DNA of 64,000 nt from the NCBI RefSeq assembly GCF_900177765.1, contig NZ_FXWI01000001.1, positions 930,001-994,000 of the forward strand, given 5' to 3'. A program made the translations under genes and the position numbers. The stretch comes from Agreia sp. VKM Ac-1783. Lineage in GTDB: Bacteria > Actinomycetota > Actinomycetes > Actinomycetales > Microbacteriaceae. The notes under the pieces are model-generated. The model did no database searches. It was not told the origin of the DNA and was given only the letters and a program-made list of their open reading frames with translations. Below are positions 9,701 to 18,195 of this stretch, piece by piece; position 1 is the stretch's first letter; the number at the start of each line of letters is the position of its first letter.

Positions 9701-10174
9701 GAGCTCGTGCTCGAGACGCAGGATGCCGGTGAGGGCGCCCACACGGCCCTCGCGCTGCTCGCGGGTGGCGGATTCGCCCTGCTCGACACGGCGACGACTC
9801 CCGAACTCGAGGCGGAGGGTCTCGCGCGCGACATGATCCGTGCCGTGCAGGACGCACGGAAGTCGGCGGGTTTCGAGGTGAGTGACAGGATCGTGCTCGA
9901 CCTCGTCTTCTTCTCCGATGCGGATGCCGACGCTCTGCGTCACGCCTCGGCGGTCGACGTCGCAGCAGAGACCCTCGCCACGGAGTTCACCATCTCGGGC
10001 CCCCGTGACACCCCCGGTCTCGACGGGTACCGTGGAGATCTGGTCACCGAGTGGATCGGCAACGCGGTCACCACCGCACCCGAGCACGTCGTTCGCATCG
10101 GCGGCGCCAAGTACGCGAACACCGACGACGTCATCGTCGCGGTGAGCCGACAGTCAGGAATCCGCAATGTCTGA
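6791..10174 (+). CDS. ileS: Isoleucyl-tRNA synthetase, eukaryote-like type
   Basis: A 1127-residue class I aminoacyl-tRNA synthetase that charges tRNA-Ile. The HIGH box is HYGH (71-74) in the context [11 protein letters not shown], and the KMSKS box is at about 649-653. The wording of the HIGH region (GLPHYGH rather than GDIHIGH) and the length match the eukaryote-like group that includes mupirocin-tolerant enzymes, which is common in actinobacteria. The editing domain and a C-terminal anticodon-binding region are intact. The SD AGGAG lies five bases before the ATG and is probably controlled by the T-box leader. The last eight bases overlap the start of folC. Confidence 0.97.
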   Translation: MSYPKSEETPGEQHRHAAPAITPSPNFPAIEEEVLGFWKADDTFRASIENRADADEWVFYDGPPFANGLPHYGHLLTGYAKDLFPRFQTMRGKKVERRFGWDTHGLPAELEAMRQLGITEKSQIEEMGIGVFNQASRDSVLRYTGEWQEYVTRQARWVDFENDYKTLDITFMESVIWAFKQLHTKGLAYEGFRVLPYCWHDETPLSNHELRMDDDVYKMRQDQTVTVTFPLTGAKAEALGLTAVRALAWTTTPWTLPTNLALAVGPGIQYAVLPGGPLGAADVHEDRVEGESHEYLIASDLVGNYAKDLGYESADDAIAAVSRTHLGAELEGITYDRLWDYYADTDTWGTQNAWRILVADYVSTTDGTGIVHQAPAYGEEDQKICEAAGIPVVISVDEGARFLPSVSDVVGLQVFEANKPLTQLLRANGRLLRQASYEHSYPHCWRCRNPLIYKAVSSWFVRVTEFRDRMETLNQEINWIPENVKDGQFGKWVSNARDWSISRNRYWGSPIPVWKSDNPEYPRVDVYGSLDELEADFGVRPTDLHRPYIDELTRPNPDDPTGQSTMRRIEDVLDVWFDSGSMPFAQVHYPFENQDWFDSHNPADFIVEYIGQTRGWFYTLHTLSTALFDRPAFRNVVSHGIVLGSDGQKMSKSLRNYPDVSEVLDRDGSDAMRWFLMSSPVLRGGNLVVTEEAIREATRQVLLPLWSTYYFFTLYANTAGESGYDAQLRTDSTDVLDRYLLAKTRELIHDVAADLDAYDSTLATAKLRDFADVLTNWYVRRSRDRFWSGTDTAAFDTLFTVLETVTRVAAPLLPLVSERIWKGLTGGRSVHLTDWPDENRFPADPALVHAMDQVREISSTVLSLRKQNGLRVRLPLANLTIVSSNVEALRPFEGILADELNVKNVTLVEQQQNGALEFGITSKLTVNARAAGPRLGKQVQQVIKAARGGDWSESNGVVTAGGIDLVDGEYELVLETQDAGEGAHTALALLAGGGFALLDTATTPELEAEGLARDMIRAVQDARKSAGFEVSDRIVLDLVFFSDADADALRHASAVDVAAETLATEFTISGPRDTPGLDGYRGDLVTEWIGNAVTTAPEHVVRIGGAKYANTDDVIVAVSRQSGIRNV

Positions 10175-11582
10175 TCACGAGTCACCCGATCCAGAGAAAT
10201 CCGGGTACATCGGTCCGCTCGACGATACCGATCCCGACGAGTTCGTCGCCGCGGGAGACGCGGTCTACGCGGCCCTCCTCGAAAGGCTCGGAGAAGCCGC
10301 GCCTCAACCCAGGCTCTCCGCCACCCGTCGGGTCGTCGAGCTGCTCGGCGACCCGCAGCGGGCGTACCCCGTGATCCACATCACGGGAACGAACGGAAAG
10401 ACGAGCACCAGCCGCATCACCGAGAGCATCCTGAGGGCGTACGGCCTTCGAACGGGACTCTTCACGAGCCCGCACCTCGAGCGGCTCAACGAACGCATCG
10501 TCGTCGACGGCGAACCGATCAGCAACGAGGCGCTGGCGGCGAACTGGGCAGACATCGAGCCGTTCCTGCAGATCGTCGACGGCGAACTCGAGACGGCCGG
10601 GGAGCCCCGCATCACCTTCTTCGAGGCGCTGTCGGTTCTGGCCTTCGCCTCGTTCGCTGATGCCCCGGTCGACGTGGCCGTGATCGAGGTCGGCATGGGC
10701 GGCGAATGGGATTCCACGAACGTCGCCGACGGGCAGGTCGCCGTGATCACGCCGATCTCGCTCGATCACACGTCGCGCCTCGGCAACACGGTCGAGGAGA
10801 TCGCCCGAACCAAGTCGGGAATCATCAAGCCCGTGTCCCATGTCGTCTCGGCCCTCCAGCCCGAGGGCGCATTGGCGGAGCTGCAGCGTGCAGCGGAGCT
10901 GACCGAGTCGACCCTCGCGGTTCAGGGAGAGCAGTTCCAGCTGATCTCCAGCGCAGTCGGTGTCGGAGGCCAGGTCGTCTCGATCAAGGGCCTCGCCGGA
11001 ACGTACTCCGATCTCTTTCTTCCGCTCTACGGAGCGCACCAGGCACAGAACGCGGCCGTGGCCGTCGCCGCGGTCGAGTCGTTCCTCGGCGGCGGAACGC
11101 ACGAACTCGCATCCGATGTCGTGAATGAGGGCTTCGCCACCGTCACGTCACCCGGGCGCCTGCAGCTGGTGGGCATCGAACCCACCGTGCTCGTCGACGC
11201 CGCGCACAACCCCGGCGGAGCCGAGGTGCTGGCCGTGGCCATCACCGAGTACTTCACCTTCGACAAGGTGGTCGCCGTTCTCGGCGTTCTCGCCGACAAA
11301 GACGTCGAGGGCATCGTACGGGCGCTCGAGCCCGTCGTCACCGAGTTCGTCGTGACGGATGCGCCCAGCGATCGTGCCGTCGACGCGGATTCGCTGGCGG
11401 CGATCGTTGTTGGCATCGTCGGGCGCGACCGCGTCACGGTCGAGCCCGGGTTCGAGCGAGCCATGGAGGTCGCACGCGACAGCGCGGAGGAAGCCGAACG
11501 AGGTGCCGTGCTGGTCACCGGTTCGATCACGCTGGTCGGCGAGGCCATCACCCTGGCCGCGGCCGAGAAATGGAAGCCGTGA
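10167..11582 (+). CDS. folC: Folylpolyglutamate / dihydrofolate synthase
   Basis: A 471-residue Mur-ligase-type enzyme that adds glutamate to folates and, in bifunctional forms, joins glutamate to dihydropteroate. The ATP-binding loop is GTNGKT (74-79), and the ensuing [24 protein letters not shown] matches the family closely. [11 protein letters not shown] is the second signature, at the start of the C-terminal ligase domain. The N-terminal 20 residues are acidic and poorly conserved. The gene starts inside the ileS stop region (8-nt overlap), so it is translationally linked to ileS and may share its T-box control. It overlaps the DUF4233 gene downstream. Confidence 0.95.
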   Translation: MSDHESPDPEKSGYIGPLDDTDPDEFVAAGDAVYAALLERLGEAAPQPRLSATRRVVELLGDPQRAYPVIHITGTNGKTSTSRITESILRAYGLRTGLFTSPHLERLNERIVVDGEPISNEALAANWADIEPFLQIVDGELETAGEPRITFFEALSVLAFASFADAPVDVAVIEVGMGGEWDSTNVADGQVAVITPISLDHTSRLGNTVEEIARTKSGIIKPVSHVVSALQPEGALAELQRAAELTESTLAVQGEQFQLISSAVGVGGQVVSIKGLAGTYSDLFLPLYGAHQAQNAAVAVAAVESFLGGGTHELASDVVNEGFATVTSPGRLQLVGIEPTVLVDAAHNPGGAEVLAVAITEYFTFDKVVAVLGVLADKDVEGIVRALEPVVTEFVVTDAPSDRAVDADSLAAIVVGIVGRDRVTVEPGFERAMEVARDSAEEAERGAVLVTGSITLVGEAITLAAAEKWKP

Positions 11583-11980
11583 CAGACATCCAGCCCCCGG
11601 CAGACGGAGCCGGGCCGGTTCGGCCCGCGCGAGCCGCGTCAGTGCGCCGGTCGCTCGGCTCGATCGTGCTCGGCTTCGAGAGTGTCGTGATGTTCCTCGC
11701 CGCCCTCGTGGCGTTCGGGCTCAAAGCGCTGCCCGCGTTGCCCGCCCTCGGAGGCGGTGCACTGCTGTGCGTTGCGCTGGTGGCCGGGGCCGGGCTGCTG
11801 CGCTTCCGCTGGGGCTACGCCTTCGGCTGGGTGCTGCAGGCCGCGATCATCGCATCCGCTTTCCTCGTGCCCGTCATGTGGATCGTCGGAGTGCTCTTCG
11901 TGGGGCTGTGGACGTACTGCATGGTCGTCGGGGCGAGGATCGACCGAGAGAAAGCCGCTGCCGCCGCCGGTCAGCCCTGA
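11579..11980 (+). CDS. DUF4233 domain-containing membrane protein
   Basis: A 133-residue protein with a short polar N-terminus and about four hydrophobic helices (FESVVMFLAALVAFGLKAL, ALLCVALVAGAGLL, AFGWVLQAAIIASAFLV and WIVGVLFVGLWTYCMV). Small membrane proteins of this type sit directly after folC in many actinobacteria; their function is unknown. GTG 11579 was chosen because it forms a GTGA overlap with the folC stop and gives the N-terminus MTDIQPP; an in-frame ATG at 11570 is an alternative. No residue suggesting catalysis is visible. Coupling to folC suggests co-expression only. Confidence 0.8.
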   Translation: MTDIQPPADGAGPVRPARAASVRRSLGSIVLGFESVVMFLAALVAFGLKALPALPALGGGALLCVALVAGAGLLRFRWGYAFGWVLQAAIIASAFLVPVMWIVGVLFVGLWTYCMVVGARIDREKAAAAAGQP

Positions 11981-12043
11981 TCGGTCGGCGACCCTCGCTA
12001 CAGTGAAACGGTACGTTTTCCCATTGTCTGGAAGGACATCCCT

Positions 12044-12466
12044 GTGACCATCTCGAGCGAAGAATCCCTCGTTCTCATCAAGCCCGACGGCGTCGCCCGC
12101 AACCTCACGGGGGAGATCCTCTCCCGCATCGAGAGCAAGGGCTACCAGCTCGTCGACATCAAGCTCGTCGAGCCGGAGCGCAGCCTGCTCGCCGCCCACT
12201 ACGCCGAGCACGAGGGCAAGCCGTTCTACGAACCGCTCCTCGAGTTCATGGAGTCGGGTCCGATCGTCGCGATTCGGATCGCCGGCAATCGGGTCATCGA
12301 GGGGTTCCGTTCGCTGGCCGGCACCACCGATCCGACCACGGCTGCTCCCGGCACGATCCGTGGCGACCTAGGCCGCGACTGGGGCCTGAAGGTTCAGCAG
12401 AACCTCGTGCACGGCAGCGACTCGCCCGAGTCGGCGCAGCGCGAACTGGCCATCTGGTTCGGCTAG
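12044..12466 (+). CDS. ndk: Nucleoside diphosphate kinase
   Basis: A 140-residue enzyme that moves the gamma phosphate between nucleoside di- and triphosphates through a phosphohistidine. The active-site histidine is H123 in NLVHGSDS. The N-terminal ESLVLIKPDGVARNL and the central APGTIRGDLG are standard. The start is GTG with a strong SD (GGAAGGA at about 12031-12037). A 63-bp gap separates it from DUF4233, so it may have its own promoter. Its stop lies next to the stop of the converging VKOR gene, with almost no room for a terminator. Confidence 0.97.
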   Translation: MTISSEESLVLIKPDGVARNLTGEILSRIESKGYQLVDIKLVEPERSLLAAHYAEHEGKPFYEPLLEFMESGPIVAIRIAGNRVIEGFRSLAGTTDPTTAAPGTIRGDLGRDWGLKVQQNLVHGSDSPESAQRELAIWFG

Positions 12467-12467
12467 A

Positions 12468-13082
12468 TCAGCTATACAAGATGATCGTCGTGATGGCGTC
12501 GAGCCTCAGCTGCGCCATCACGACGATCGCCAGATACCCGAGAAGCACGAGAATCCACGTGAACGGGTAGATGCGGGCGAAGACCCGGCGCGACGCGCCC
12601 GAGTTGCCGAAATGGCCCTCTTTGAGGTTGAAGACGGTCACGTAGAAGAACATCGGGATCATCACGCTCCACACCACCATGCAATAGGGGCAGAGGGTTC
12701 CCAGAACGAAGATGCTCTGGGAGACGAGCCAGGCGACGAACACGATTCCAGCCAGCAGGCCCGCGTTGAAGGTGATCCAGAACCATGAGGCGAAGCGTGC
12801 GCCGGCGAGAATCGCGAAGCCGACGAAGATCGGGGCCATAAAGGCCGCCACTCCGATGATGGGGTTGGGGAAACCGAACACCGATCCCTGAGCGCTCGAC
12901 ATGTTCACCCCACACTGCACGAGCGGCGAGATGTCGCAGCTCGGGGTGTGGGAGGGATCGACGAGAGTCTCGATCTTCTCGAGAGTGAGGTCGAAGGCGG
13001 CGATCCATCCGATCACTCCGGCCACGATCAGGAAGATCGCGAAAATGAAGGGCCTTCTCGTCTTGGTCGTCGTTTTCGCCAC
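12468..13082 (-). CDS. Vitamin K epoxide reductase (VKOR) family protein
   Basis: A 204-residue four/five-helix membrane protein. Bacterial VKOR homologues reoxidise a periplasmic thiol oxidase such as DsbA by passing electrons to quinone. The active-site pair is CPYC (C131, C134), and the shuttle loop cysteines are C49 and C57 (SCDISPLVQC). All four cysteines are present, so the protein should be functional. GTG 13082 was chosen because a GATAAT -10 box sits exactly six bases upstream, indicating a leaderless mRNA; an open extension to 13211 would run across the promoter. No DsbA-type partner lies next to it. The gene is divergent from rne. Confidence 0.9.
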   Translation of the reverse strand: MAKTTTKTRRPFIFAIFLIVAGVIGWIAAFDLTLEKIETLVDPSHTPSCDISPLVQCGVNMSSAQGSVFGFPNPIIGVAAFMAPIFVGFAILAGARFASWFWITFNAGLLAGIVFVAWLVSQSIFVLGTLCPYCMVVWSVMIPMFFYVTVFNLKEGHFGNSGASRRVFARIYPFTWILVLLGYLAIVVMAQLRLDAITTIILYS

Positions 13083-13088
13083 GGTCGG

Positions 13089-13135
13089 ATTATCGCACAG
13101 GGCAAAATACGCATTCTGAGAATGCGTGCGATAAT
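13089..13135. promoter_or_regulatory. Divergent promoter with nested inverted repeats (VKOR / rne)
   Basis: Two GATAAT -10 boxes face outward: 13089-13094 on the minus strand (toward VKOR) and 13130-13135 on the plus strand (toward rne). Each lies in the same sequence TGCGATAAT, a TGN-extended -10, forming a perfect inverted repeat TTATCGCAC (13090-13098) / GTGCGATAA (13126-13134). Nested inside is a second perfect palindrome with 9-bp arms, ACGCATTCT-G-AGAATGCGT (13109-13127). The VKOR transcript would begin at its GTG; the rne transcript would begin near 13142. The inner palindrome is placed where a bound protein could block both directions. No regulator for it is encoded next to it. Confidence 0.65.
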
Positions 13136-13396
13136 TGGCGTCAGTCTTCCTGGCCGCGTCCGGGAAGACGCCAAAGAAGGCTTGTCGGAACGAAAGCAGG
13201 CGCAACCTCATCGGTCGCCCGCCTCATCCGAACACAGATGTACAGTCACAAAAGAAGTACACGTAAAGGCAGCCAGAGCCTATGTCGCCGGCTGTCCGTG
13301 TAAAGGATTGGCGAGGGCGTCGCTCAGGCGGCGGGCTCGCTCTAGAGAGTACCGACGGGTGGCGCGGCCACCGGTTCGGCAAGGAGTGCACCAGCA
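13136..13396 (+). other. Long 5' leader of rne, no gene seen
   Basis: About 255 bases lie between the predicted rne start site (near 13142) and the ATG at 13397. No convincing ORF was found. The region contains GC-rich segments able to fold and the self-complementary CTCTAGAG near 13341, followed by GTACC. A similar CTCTCTAGAGA...GTAC stretch precedes rplU. The SD AAGGAG lies about 11 bases before the ATG. Long structured leaders are known to mediate autoregulation of RNase E in enterobacteria; whether that applies here is inference. Confidence 0.45.
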
Positions 13397-16009
13397 ATGG
13401 TGGAAGACAACAACAACCACGGTTCATCGAACACAGAATCAGCACCGCGCAAACGCCTCTTCGGAGGCCGGAAGTCGGCCAAGAAGGTCGTCGAGGCTCC
13501 CGCGCTCGAGGCTCCCGCGCTCGAGGCCCGCGTCGCGCCCCCGGTGGTGCCAGACGCGCCGAAGCAGGCGCCGGAGACGCCGCCCGAGGTCGCGGCCGGC
13601 TTCGACGAGGAGCACCCGGGCCTCGCGCCGCTCGAGCCTGCTGCGAAGGCCGACGCGCCCGCGCAGACGCCCGTCGTGCGCCCGACCACGTCGCTGATCT
13701 TCCAGGCGCCCGATATCCGGCCGTTGCCCCCGCGCGACGACGATGAGGGCGACGACGACGATCGTCCCGACACCTCGGTGCGTCGCCGCTCGCGCCGCCG
13801 CTCGGGCGAAGACAACCGGCCGGGAGACAACGACCCGGCCAACACCGTCGTCAAGGTGCGCGCCCCGCGGCCAGAGCCCGAACTCATCACCGAACCCCAG
13901 CGCATCAAGGGCTCGACCCGTCTCGAGGCCAAGAAGCAGCGCCGGCGCGACGGTCGGGACGCGGGTCGCCGTCGTCCCGTCGTGACCGAGGCCGAGTTCC
14001 TGGCCCGCCGAGAGTCTGTCGACCGTGTCATGGTCGTGCGGGCCAAAGACAACAAGATCCAGATCGGCGTGCTCGAAGACGGCGTACTGGTCGAGCACTA
14101 CGTCGCCAAAGCGCAGGACGCCTCGCTCATCGGCAACGTCTACCTCGGCAAGGTGCAGAACGTGCTGCCCAGCATGGAGGCGGCGTTCGTCGACATCGGA
14201 CGCGGCCGTAACGCCGTGCTCTACTCGGGTGAGGTCGACTGGGATGCCGCGGCGGCGGAGAACCCCAACGGCGGCAACCAGGCACGCAAGATCGAACTGG
14301 CCCTCAAGCCGGGTGCAACCGTTCTGGTGCAGGTCACGAAAGATCCGGTCGGCCACAAGGGCGCTCGCCTGACCAGCCAGATCTCGCTCCCGGGCCGCTA
14401 CCTCGTGTACGTGCCCAACGGCTCGATGAACGGCATCTCGCGCAAGCTCCCCGATGTCGAGCGCTCACGCCTCAAGAAGATCCTCAAAGAGGTGCTTCCC
14501 GAGAACGTCGGCGTGATCGTGCGTACCGCCTCAGAGGGCGCGACCGAGGAACAGTTGACCCTCGATGTGAGCCGTCTCACCAAGCAGTGGGCCGAGATCT
14601 CGACCGCGGTGCAGAAGCAGCAGTCACCGGCCCTTCTCCACTCCGAGCCCGATCTGCTGATCAAGATCGTGCGCGACGTGTTCAACGAAGATTTCCAGCG
14701 CCTCGTCATCTCAGGCGACGACGCTCGCTCGACGATCGAGACGTACCTGGGTCAGGTCGCTCCCGATCTGCTCGACCGGGTCGAGCGTTACGAGGGCGAC
14801 CGCGACGCGTTCGACGAGTTCCGCATCTCTGAACAGATCGAGAAGGCGCTCGACCGCAAGGTCTGGCTGCCGTCGGGTGGATCGCTCGTGATCGACCGCA
14901 CCGAAGCCATGACCGTCGTCGACGTCAATACCGGCAAGTTCGTGGGCTCGGGCGGAAACCTCGAGGAGACCGTCACCAAGAACAACCTCGAGGCCGCCGA
15001 AGAGATCGTGCGTCAGCTACGGCTGCGCGACATCGGCGGCATCATCGTCGTCGACTTCATCGACATGGTTCTCGAGTCGAATCGCGATCTGGTTCTGCGA
15101 CGCATGGTCGAGTGCCTCAGCCGCGACCGCACCAAGCACCAGGTGGCCGAGGTCACGTCGCTCGGTCTCGTGCAGATGACCCGAAAGAAGCTGGGTCTCG
15201 GGCTGCTCGAATCGTTCAGCGAGGCCTGCGAGGTCTGCGCCGGGCGCGGAGTCATCGTTCACCACGACCCCGTCGTGAAGCACCGCGGACCGGGCAACGC
15301 CCCCGCATCGTCGGGCGCGCCCCAGCAGGAGCGTCGCCGCTCGGGTCGTGGCAACGGCAACGGCAACGGCAACGGAAACGGCGCAAACGGCTCGTCGAAC
15401 GGCAACGGATCCTCGAACGGATCGTCGTCGCACAGCGTGCCTGCGACCAAGCCGCACGGCATCACCGACGACGCGAAGAATGCGCTCGCCAAGATCGCCG
15501 CGTCGACCATCTCGACCCACACGGGTGCCGTGAACATCATCACGCAGGAGCAGTCCGAGGCGGCGAAGGCCGCGTCGGCTCCCGCCGCCGACGCGCCCGT
15601 CGAGGCCGCGCCGGTCTCTGAGAACGCTCAGACGGCTCCGGATGCGTCGGGCTCGGATGCGCCGACATCGTCACGTCGCAAGGGCAACCGCCGCGCGCGC
15701 CAGTCGAAGCCCGTGGTCGATGTCGAGAGCCCAGAGTCGTCTTCGGCTACCGAGGCACCTCAGGCGACCGCGGATGCCGCCGAGGCGCCCGTCGCCGCGG
15801 AGCTTCCGGCCATCGATATCCTCGACATTCCCGTAGCGAAGGCGCCGGCAGCCCAGCGCCGCATCTCGAACAGAGACGCCGAGGTGCTACTCGATTCAGT
15901 GCTCGGCGCTCTTCCCGAGCCCAAGCAGCCCGGTCAGGGACGCTCGCGCAGCCGTCGGGTGAGTACGGCAGCCCTCTCGGCTCCGACGCCCGAGGAACAG
16001 CAGCAGTAG
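13397..16009 (+). CDS. rne: Ribonuclease E/G family endoribonuclease
   Basis: An 870-residue RNase E/G. The first ~200 residues are a disordered Ala/Pro/acidic and then Arg-rich extension. The catalytic core follows: an S1 domain near 215-280 (VYLGKVQNVLPSMEAAFVDIG), DRTEAMTVVDVNTGKF with metal-binding aspartates near 500-508, VVDFIDM near 552, and the zinc-link CEVCAGRG near 610. The C-terminal 230 residues are low complexity, including an Asn/Gly tract and Ala/Glu-rich sequence ending in SRSRRVS, probably an RNA- or protein-binding scaffold. Long extensions at both ends are usual in actinobacterial members. The enzyme starts mRNA decay and rRNA/tRNA processing. Confidence 0.95.
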   Translation: MVEDNNNHGSSNTESAPRKRLFGGRKSAKKVVEAPALEAPALEARVAPPVVPDAPKQAPETPPEVAAGFDEEHPGLAPLEPAAKADAPAQTPVVRPTTSLIFQAPDIRPLPPRDDDEGDDDDRPDTSVRRRSRRRSGEDNRPGDNDPANTVVKVRAPRPEPELITEPQRIKGSTRLEAKKQRRRDGRDAGRRRPVVTEAEFLARRESVDRVMVVRAKDNKIQIGVLEDGVLVEHYVAKAQDASLIGNVYLGKVQNVLPSMEAAFVDIGRGRNAVLYSGEVDWDAAAAENPNGGNQARKIELALKPGATVLVQVTKDPVGHKGARLTSQISLPGRYLVYVPNGSMNGISRKLPDVERSRLKKILKEVLPENVGVIVRTASEGATEEQLTLDVSRLTKQWAEISTAVQKQQSPALLHSEPDLLIKIVRDVFNEDFQRLVISGDDARSTIETYLGQVAPDLLDRVERYEGDRDAFDEFRISEQIEKALDRKVWLPSGGSLVIDRTEAMTVVDVNTGKFVGSGGNLEETVTKNNLEAAEEIVRQLRLRDIGGIIVVDFIDMVLESNRDLVLRRMVECLSRDRTKHQVAEVTSLGLVQMTRKKLGLGLLESFSEACEVCAGRGVIVHHDPVVKHRGPGNAPASSGAPQQERRRSGRGNGNGNGNGNGANGSSNGNGSSNGSSSHSVPATKPHGITDDAKNALAKIAASTISTHTGAVNIITQEQSEAAKAASAPAADAPVEAAPVSENAQTAPDASGSDAPTSSRRKGNRRARQSKPVVDVESPESSSATEAPQATADAAEAPVAAELPAIDILDIPVAKAPAAQRRISNRDAEVLLDSVLGALPEPKQPGQGRSRSRRVSTAALSAPTPEEQQQ
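15350..15379 (+). repeat. GGCAAC hexamer microsatellite inside rne
   Basis: Four perfect copies of GGCAAC (15350-15373) are followed by one imperfect copy GGAAAC (15374-15379). In frame the array encodes alternating Gly-Asn. Because the unit is six bases, gain or loss of copies would change only the length of the linker and not the frame. Confidence 0.8.
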
Positions 16010-16033
16010 CAGATAGACCGCAGCACTCGTCAG

Positions 16034-16070
16034 AGGCCGCTATCGCCCCGCACCGGGGCGGTCGCGGCCT
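16034..16070. terminator. Hairpin between converging rne and DUF4031 gene
   Basis: AGGCCGC (16034-16040) pairs with GCGGCCT (16064-16070), and the inner arms CGCCCC / GGGGCG (16044-16049 / 16055-16060) close a five-base loop. It follows the rne stop by 24 bases and carries the last codons of the converging DUF4031 gene. The 3' tail is only TTTG, so termination strength is uncertain. Confidence 0.6.
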
Positions 16071-16318
16071 TTGACGCGTAACCCGCTCCGCTCCAGTCGG
16101 CGCACCAGGTCGCGGTAGCTCACGGGCAGCGCGCCGGCCGCCACGAGGTCGTCGTGCCGCGCGATGGGCACGTCGTAGTGATCGAGGTCGAAGCTCCGCG
16201 CGGGCAGACCGGCCGCTCGTGCGAATTGGTGAAGCTCATCGAGTGAGGAGTCGCTGACGAGGTGGCCCCAGACGGTGCCGTGAGCGGGCCAGATGGGCCA
16301 ATCGATGAGCACGGTCAT
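16040..16318 (-). CDS. DUF4031 domain-containing protein
   Basis: A 92-residue cytoplasmic protein resembling DUF4031 over nearly its whole length, with the typical MTVLIDWPIWPAHGTVWGHL start and FDLDHYDVP in the middle. The family is widespread in actinobacteria and has no assigned function; the HYDVP and DxDH-type residues hint at a small metal- or nucleotide-handling fold, but this is speculative. ATG 16318 has GAGG a few bases upstream; the frame is also open from a GTG at 16327. It converges on rne, and its 3' end lies within the shared hairpin. Confidence 0.82.
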   Translation of the reverse strand: MTVLIDWPIWPAHGTVWGHLVSDSSLDELHQFARAAGLPARSFDLDHYDVPIARHDDLVAAGALPVSYRDLVRRLERSGLRVKGRDRPGAGR

Positions 16319-16391
16319 AGTCCTCACGAGTGTACGGCCGCACGGCGCTTCTCAGCCTCCCGCGTGCCGCCGGCTTGTACTCTTGTGCCCG

Positions 16392-17459
16392 ATGTCTTCC
16401 ACCCGCTCCACGCTCGATGGTCATGCTGATCACACGGGTCACGACGAGCACGAGGGCCATACGCACTCGGCGTCGGTGACGGGGCGTCAGCTGCTCGTGC
16501 GCATCGGAGTGGGCGTCGGCGTCGTCGCTCTCCTGTTCGCGGTTCGCGCTCTCATCCCCGGTCTCGGGTGGAGCCTGCCCAACCGCATGCAGGATTTCGT
16601 CACGCTCTCGATCAGCGTCATCGTCGAGTCGCTGCCTTTCGTGCTGCTGGGTATCGTGCTCGCGGTGATCGTGCAGGTCTGGCTTCCGGCGGGATTCTTC
16701 GATCGCATCCTGCCCAAGAACCCCGTGGCCCGGCGAGCCTGCATCTCGCTCATCGGCATGCTCCTGCCCGTGTGCGAGTGCGGCAACGTGCCTCTTGCGC
16801 GCGGGCTGATCATCCGTGGCTTCACCGTGCCCGAGTCACTGACGTTTCTGCTCGCGGCGCCCATCCTCAACCCGATCACCATCATCACGACCCAGCAGGC
16901 GTTCGGAGGAGACCCGATCATCCTCATCGCACGACTCGTGGGCGGATTCGTCATCGCGAACACGATCGGATGGCTCTACTCGAAGCACTCCGACCCCGAT
17001 GCGCTGTTGACGCCGGGGTTCGTTCGCGAGTGCGCGATCGCCCACGACGAGTCCGGGTCACGACTCGTGCGCAGCCTGGCCATGTTCGTTCGGGAGACCA
17101 CGGGGATCATGCCCGCGTTGATCATCGGCTCGCTCGTGGCCGGCGGCATCCAGACGATCGTGCCGCGCGACGTGCTGGTCGCGCTGGGCAGCAACCCGGT
17201 GTGGTCTGTGCTGGCCTTGATGGTCCTCGCCTTCGTCGTGTCGGTCTGCTCGAACGTCGACGCCTTCTTCATCCTGTCGTTCGGCGGCATCTTCTCGACG
17301 GGTGCCATCGTGTCGTTCCTGACCTTCGGACCCATGATCGACGTGAAGATGCTGGCGCTGATGCGCACCACGTTCACGACCAAGACTCTCGTGCAGGTGT
17401 CTGTGCTTGTCGGGCTGATGGCCGCGGCACTGGGGTTGGCGGTGAACGTTCTTGTTTGA
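16392..17459 (+). CDS. Permease of the DUF318 / SO_0444 type (putative metal efflux)
   Basis: A 355-residue membrane protein with 8-10 helices. The cysteine motif CECGNVPLARG near residue 132 and CSNVDAFFILSFGG later are hallmarks of the permease family that includes SO_0444-type and ArsP-type proteins. The N-terminal 25 residues are rich in histidine (HADHTGHDEHEGHTH), which suggests metal contact. ATG 16392 follows a TACTCT -10-like hexamer by eight bases, so the leader is very short or absent. The next gene overlaps by 8 nt and encodes TIGR03943; this permease/TIGR03943 pair is conserved in Gram-positive bacteria (YcgR/YcgQ of Bacillus). The substrate is not established. Confidence 0.85.
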   Translation: MSSTRSTLDGHADHTGHDEHEGHTHSASVTGRQLLVRIGVGVGVVALLFAVRALIPGLGWSLPNRMQDFVTLSISVIVESLPFVLLGIVLAVIVQVWLPAGFFDRILPKNPVARRACISLIGMLLPVCECGNVPLARGLIIRGFTVPESLTFLLAAPILNPITIITTQQAFGGDPIILIARLVGGFVIANTIGWLYSKHSDPDALLTPGFVRECAIAHDESGSRLVRSLAMFVRETTGIMPALIIGSLVAGGIQTIVPRDVLVALGSNPVWSVLALMVLAFVVSVCSNVDAFFILSFGGIFSTGAIVSFLTFGPMIDVKMLALMRTTFTTKTLVQVSVLVGLMAAALGLAVNVLV

Positions 17460-18195
17460 CGGTGCAAGACAACGATGGATCGGCGTCGCTCTGACGCTGG
17501 TCGCCTGCGTGGCCACCGTGTGGCTTTGGCTCAACGGCGACCTGGGCCTCTACGTGCATCCCCGCTACTTCGCCTTCACCGTCATCGCGGCCGCCTGCGG
17601 CATCGTGCTGGTCGTCGCCAGTTTCGTGGTGCGGGTGCCGAGCGACGACGCGACGGACGCCGGCCCGGCGCGGCGCGTGTGGCGGCGTGGCCTGTCGATA
17701 GCCGTGGTGATCGCGAGCCTGTTCGGCGTCGGCTCACTGATCGTTCTGCCCCCTGCGACGCTCACCTCGGCCACCGCCGACCAGCGCAGTGTGAACAGCG
17801 GCACTGTCGTGGGGTCAGGGTCGCAGCAGCCCGCCGGTGACACCGCGGACTACGGCGTCAAGGAGTGGGCGACCGCTCTTCGTCAGAGCACAGATCTGCA
17901 GGGCATCGCGGGCAAACCTGCGACACTGACGGGCTTCATCAGCGCCGACCCCGACGACCCGGACAACGTCTTCTTCGTCACCCGCTTCTTCGTGACCTGC
18001 TGCGCCGCCGACGCCCAGCCGGTCGGGGTTCCGGTGTACCAGCCAGACTGGAAGTCGTCGCTCGAGCTCGACGACTGGGTCGAGGTGACGGGCGCCTTCG
18101 ACCTGAACCCGAGCGTCAAGAGCCGCCAGTCGATGGTGATCGTGCCACAGCAGGTGAGCTCGGTCGACGAGCCGAGTGACCCCTATGTCTACTGA
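17452..18195 (+). CDS. TIGR03943 family protein (YcgQ-like, DUF1980)
   Basis: A 247-residue protein with two N-terminal membrane helices (about 8-25 and 38-60), another helix near 80-103 and a C-terminal domain outside the membrane. The domain contains FVTRFFVTCCAADAQPVGVPV, whose Cys-Cys pair and ADAQP are the family signature. The only usable start is a TTG at 17452, overlapping the permease stop, so translation is probably coupled. Proteins of this family always accompany the permease and probably act as its partner, possibly handling the metal or ligand at the outer face. The function is not proven. Confidence 0.85.
   Translation: MFDGARQRWIGVALTLVACVATVWLWLNGDLGLYVHPRYFAFTVIAAACGIVLVVASFVVRVPSDDATDAGPARRVWRRGLSIAVVIASLFGVGSLIVLPPATLTSATADQRSVNSGTVVGSGSQQPAGDTADYGVKEWATALRQSTDLQGIAGKPATLTGFISADPDDPDNVFFVTRFFVTCCAADAQPVGVPVYQPDWKSSLELDDWVEVTGAFDLNPSVKSRQSMVIVPQQVSSVDEPSDPYVY

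Noticed and set aside
6596-10087. Open frame of 1163 codons on the minus strand opposite ileS
   Set aside because: It mirrors the codon bias of ileS, has Arg/Glu/Asp/Val-rich non-family sequence and no SD; it is a GC-rich shadow frame.
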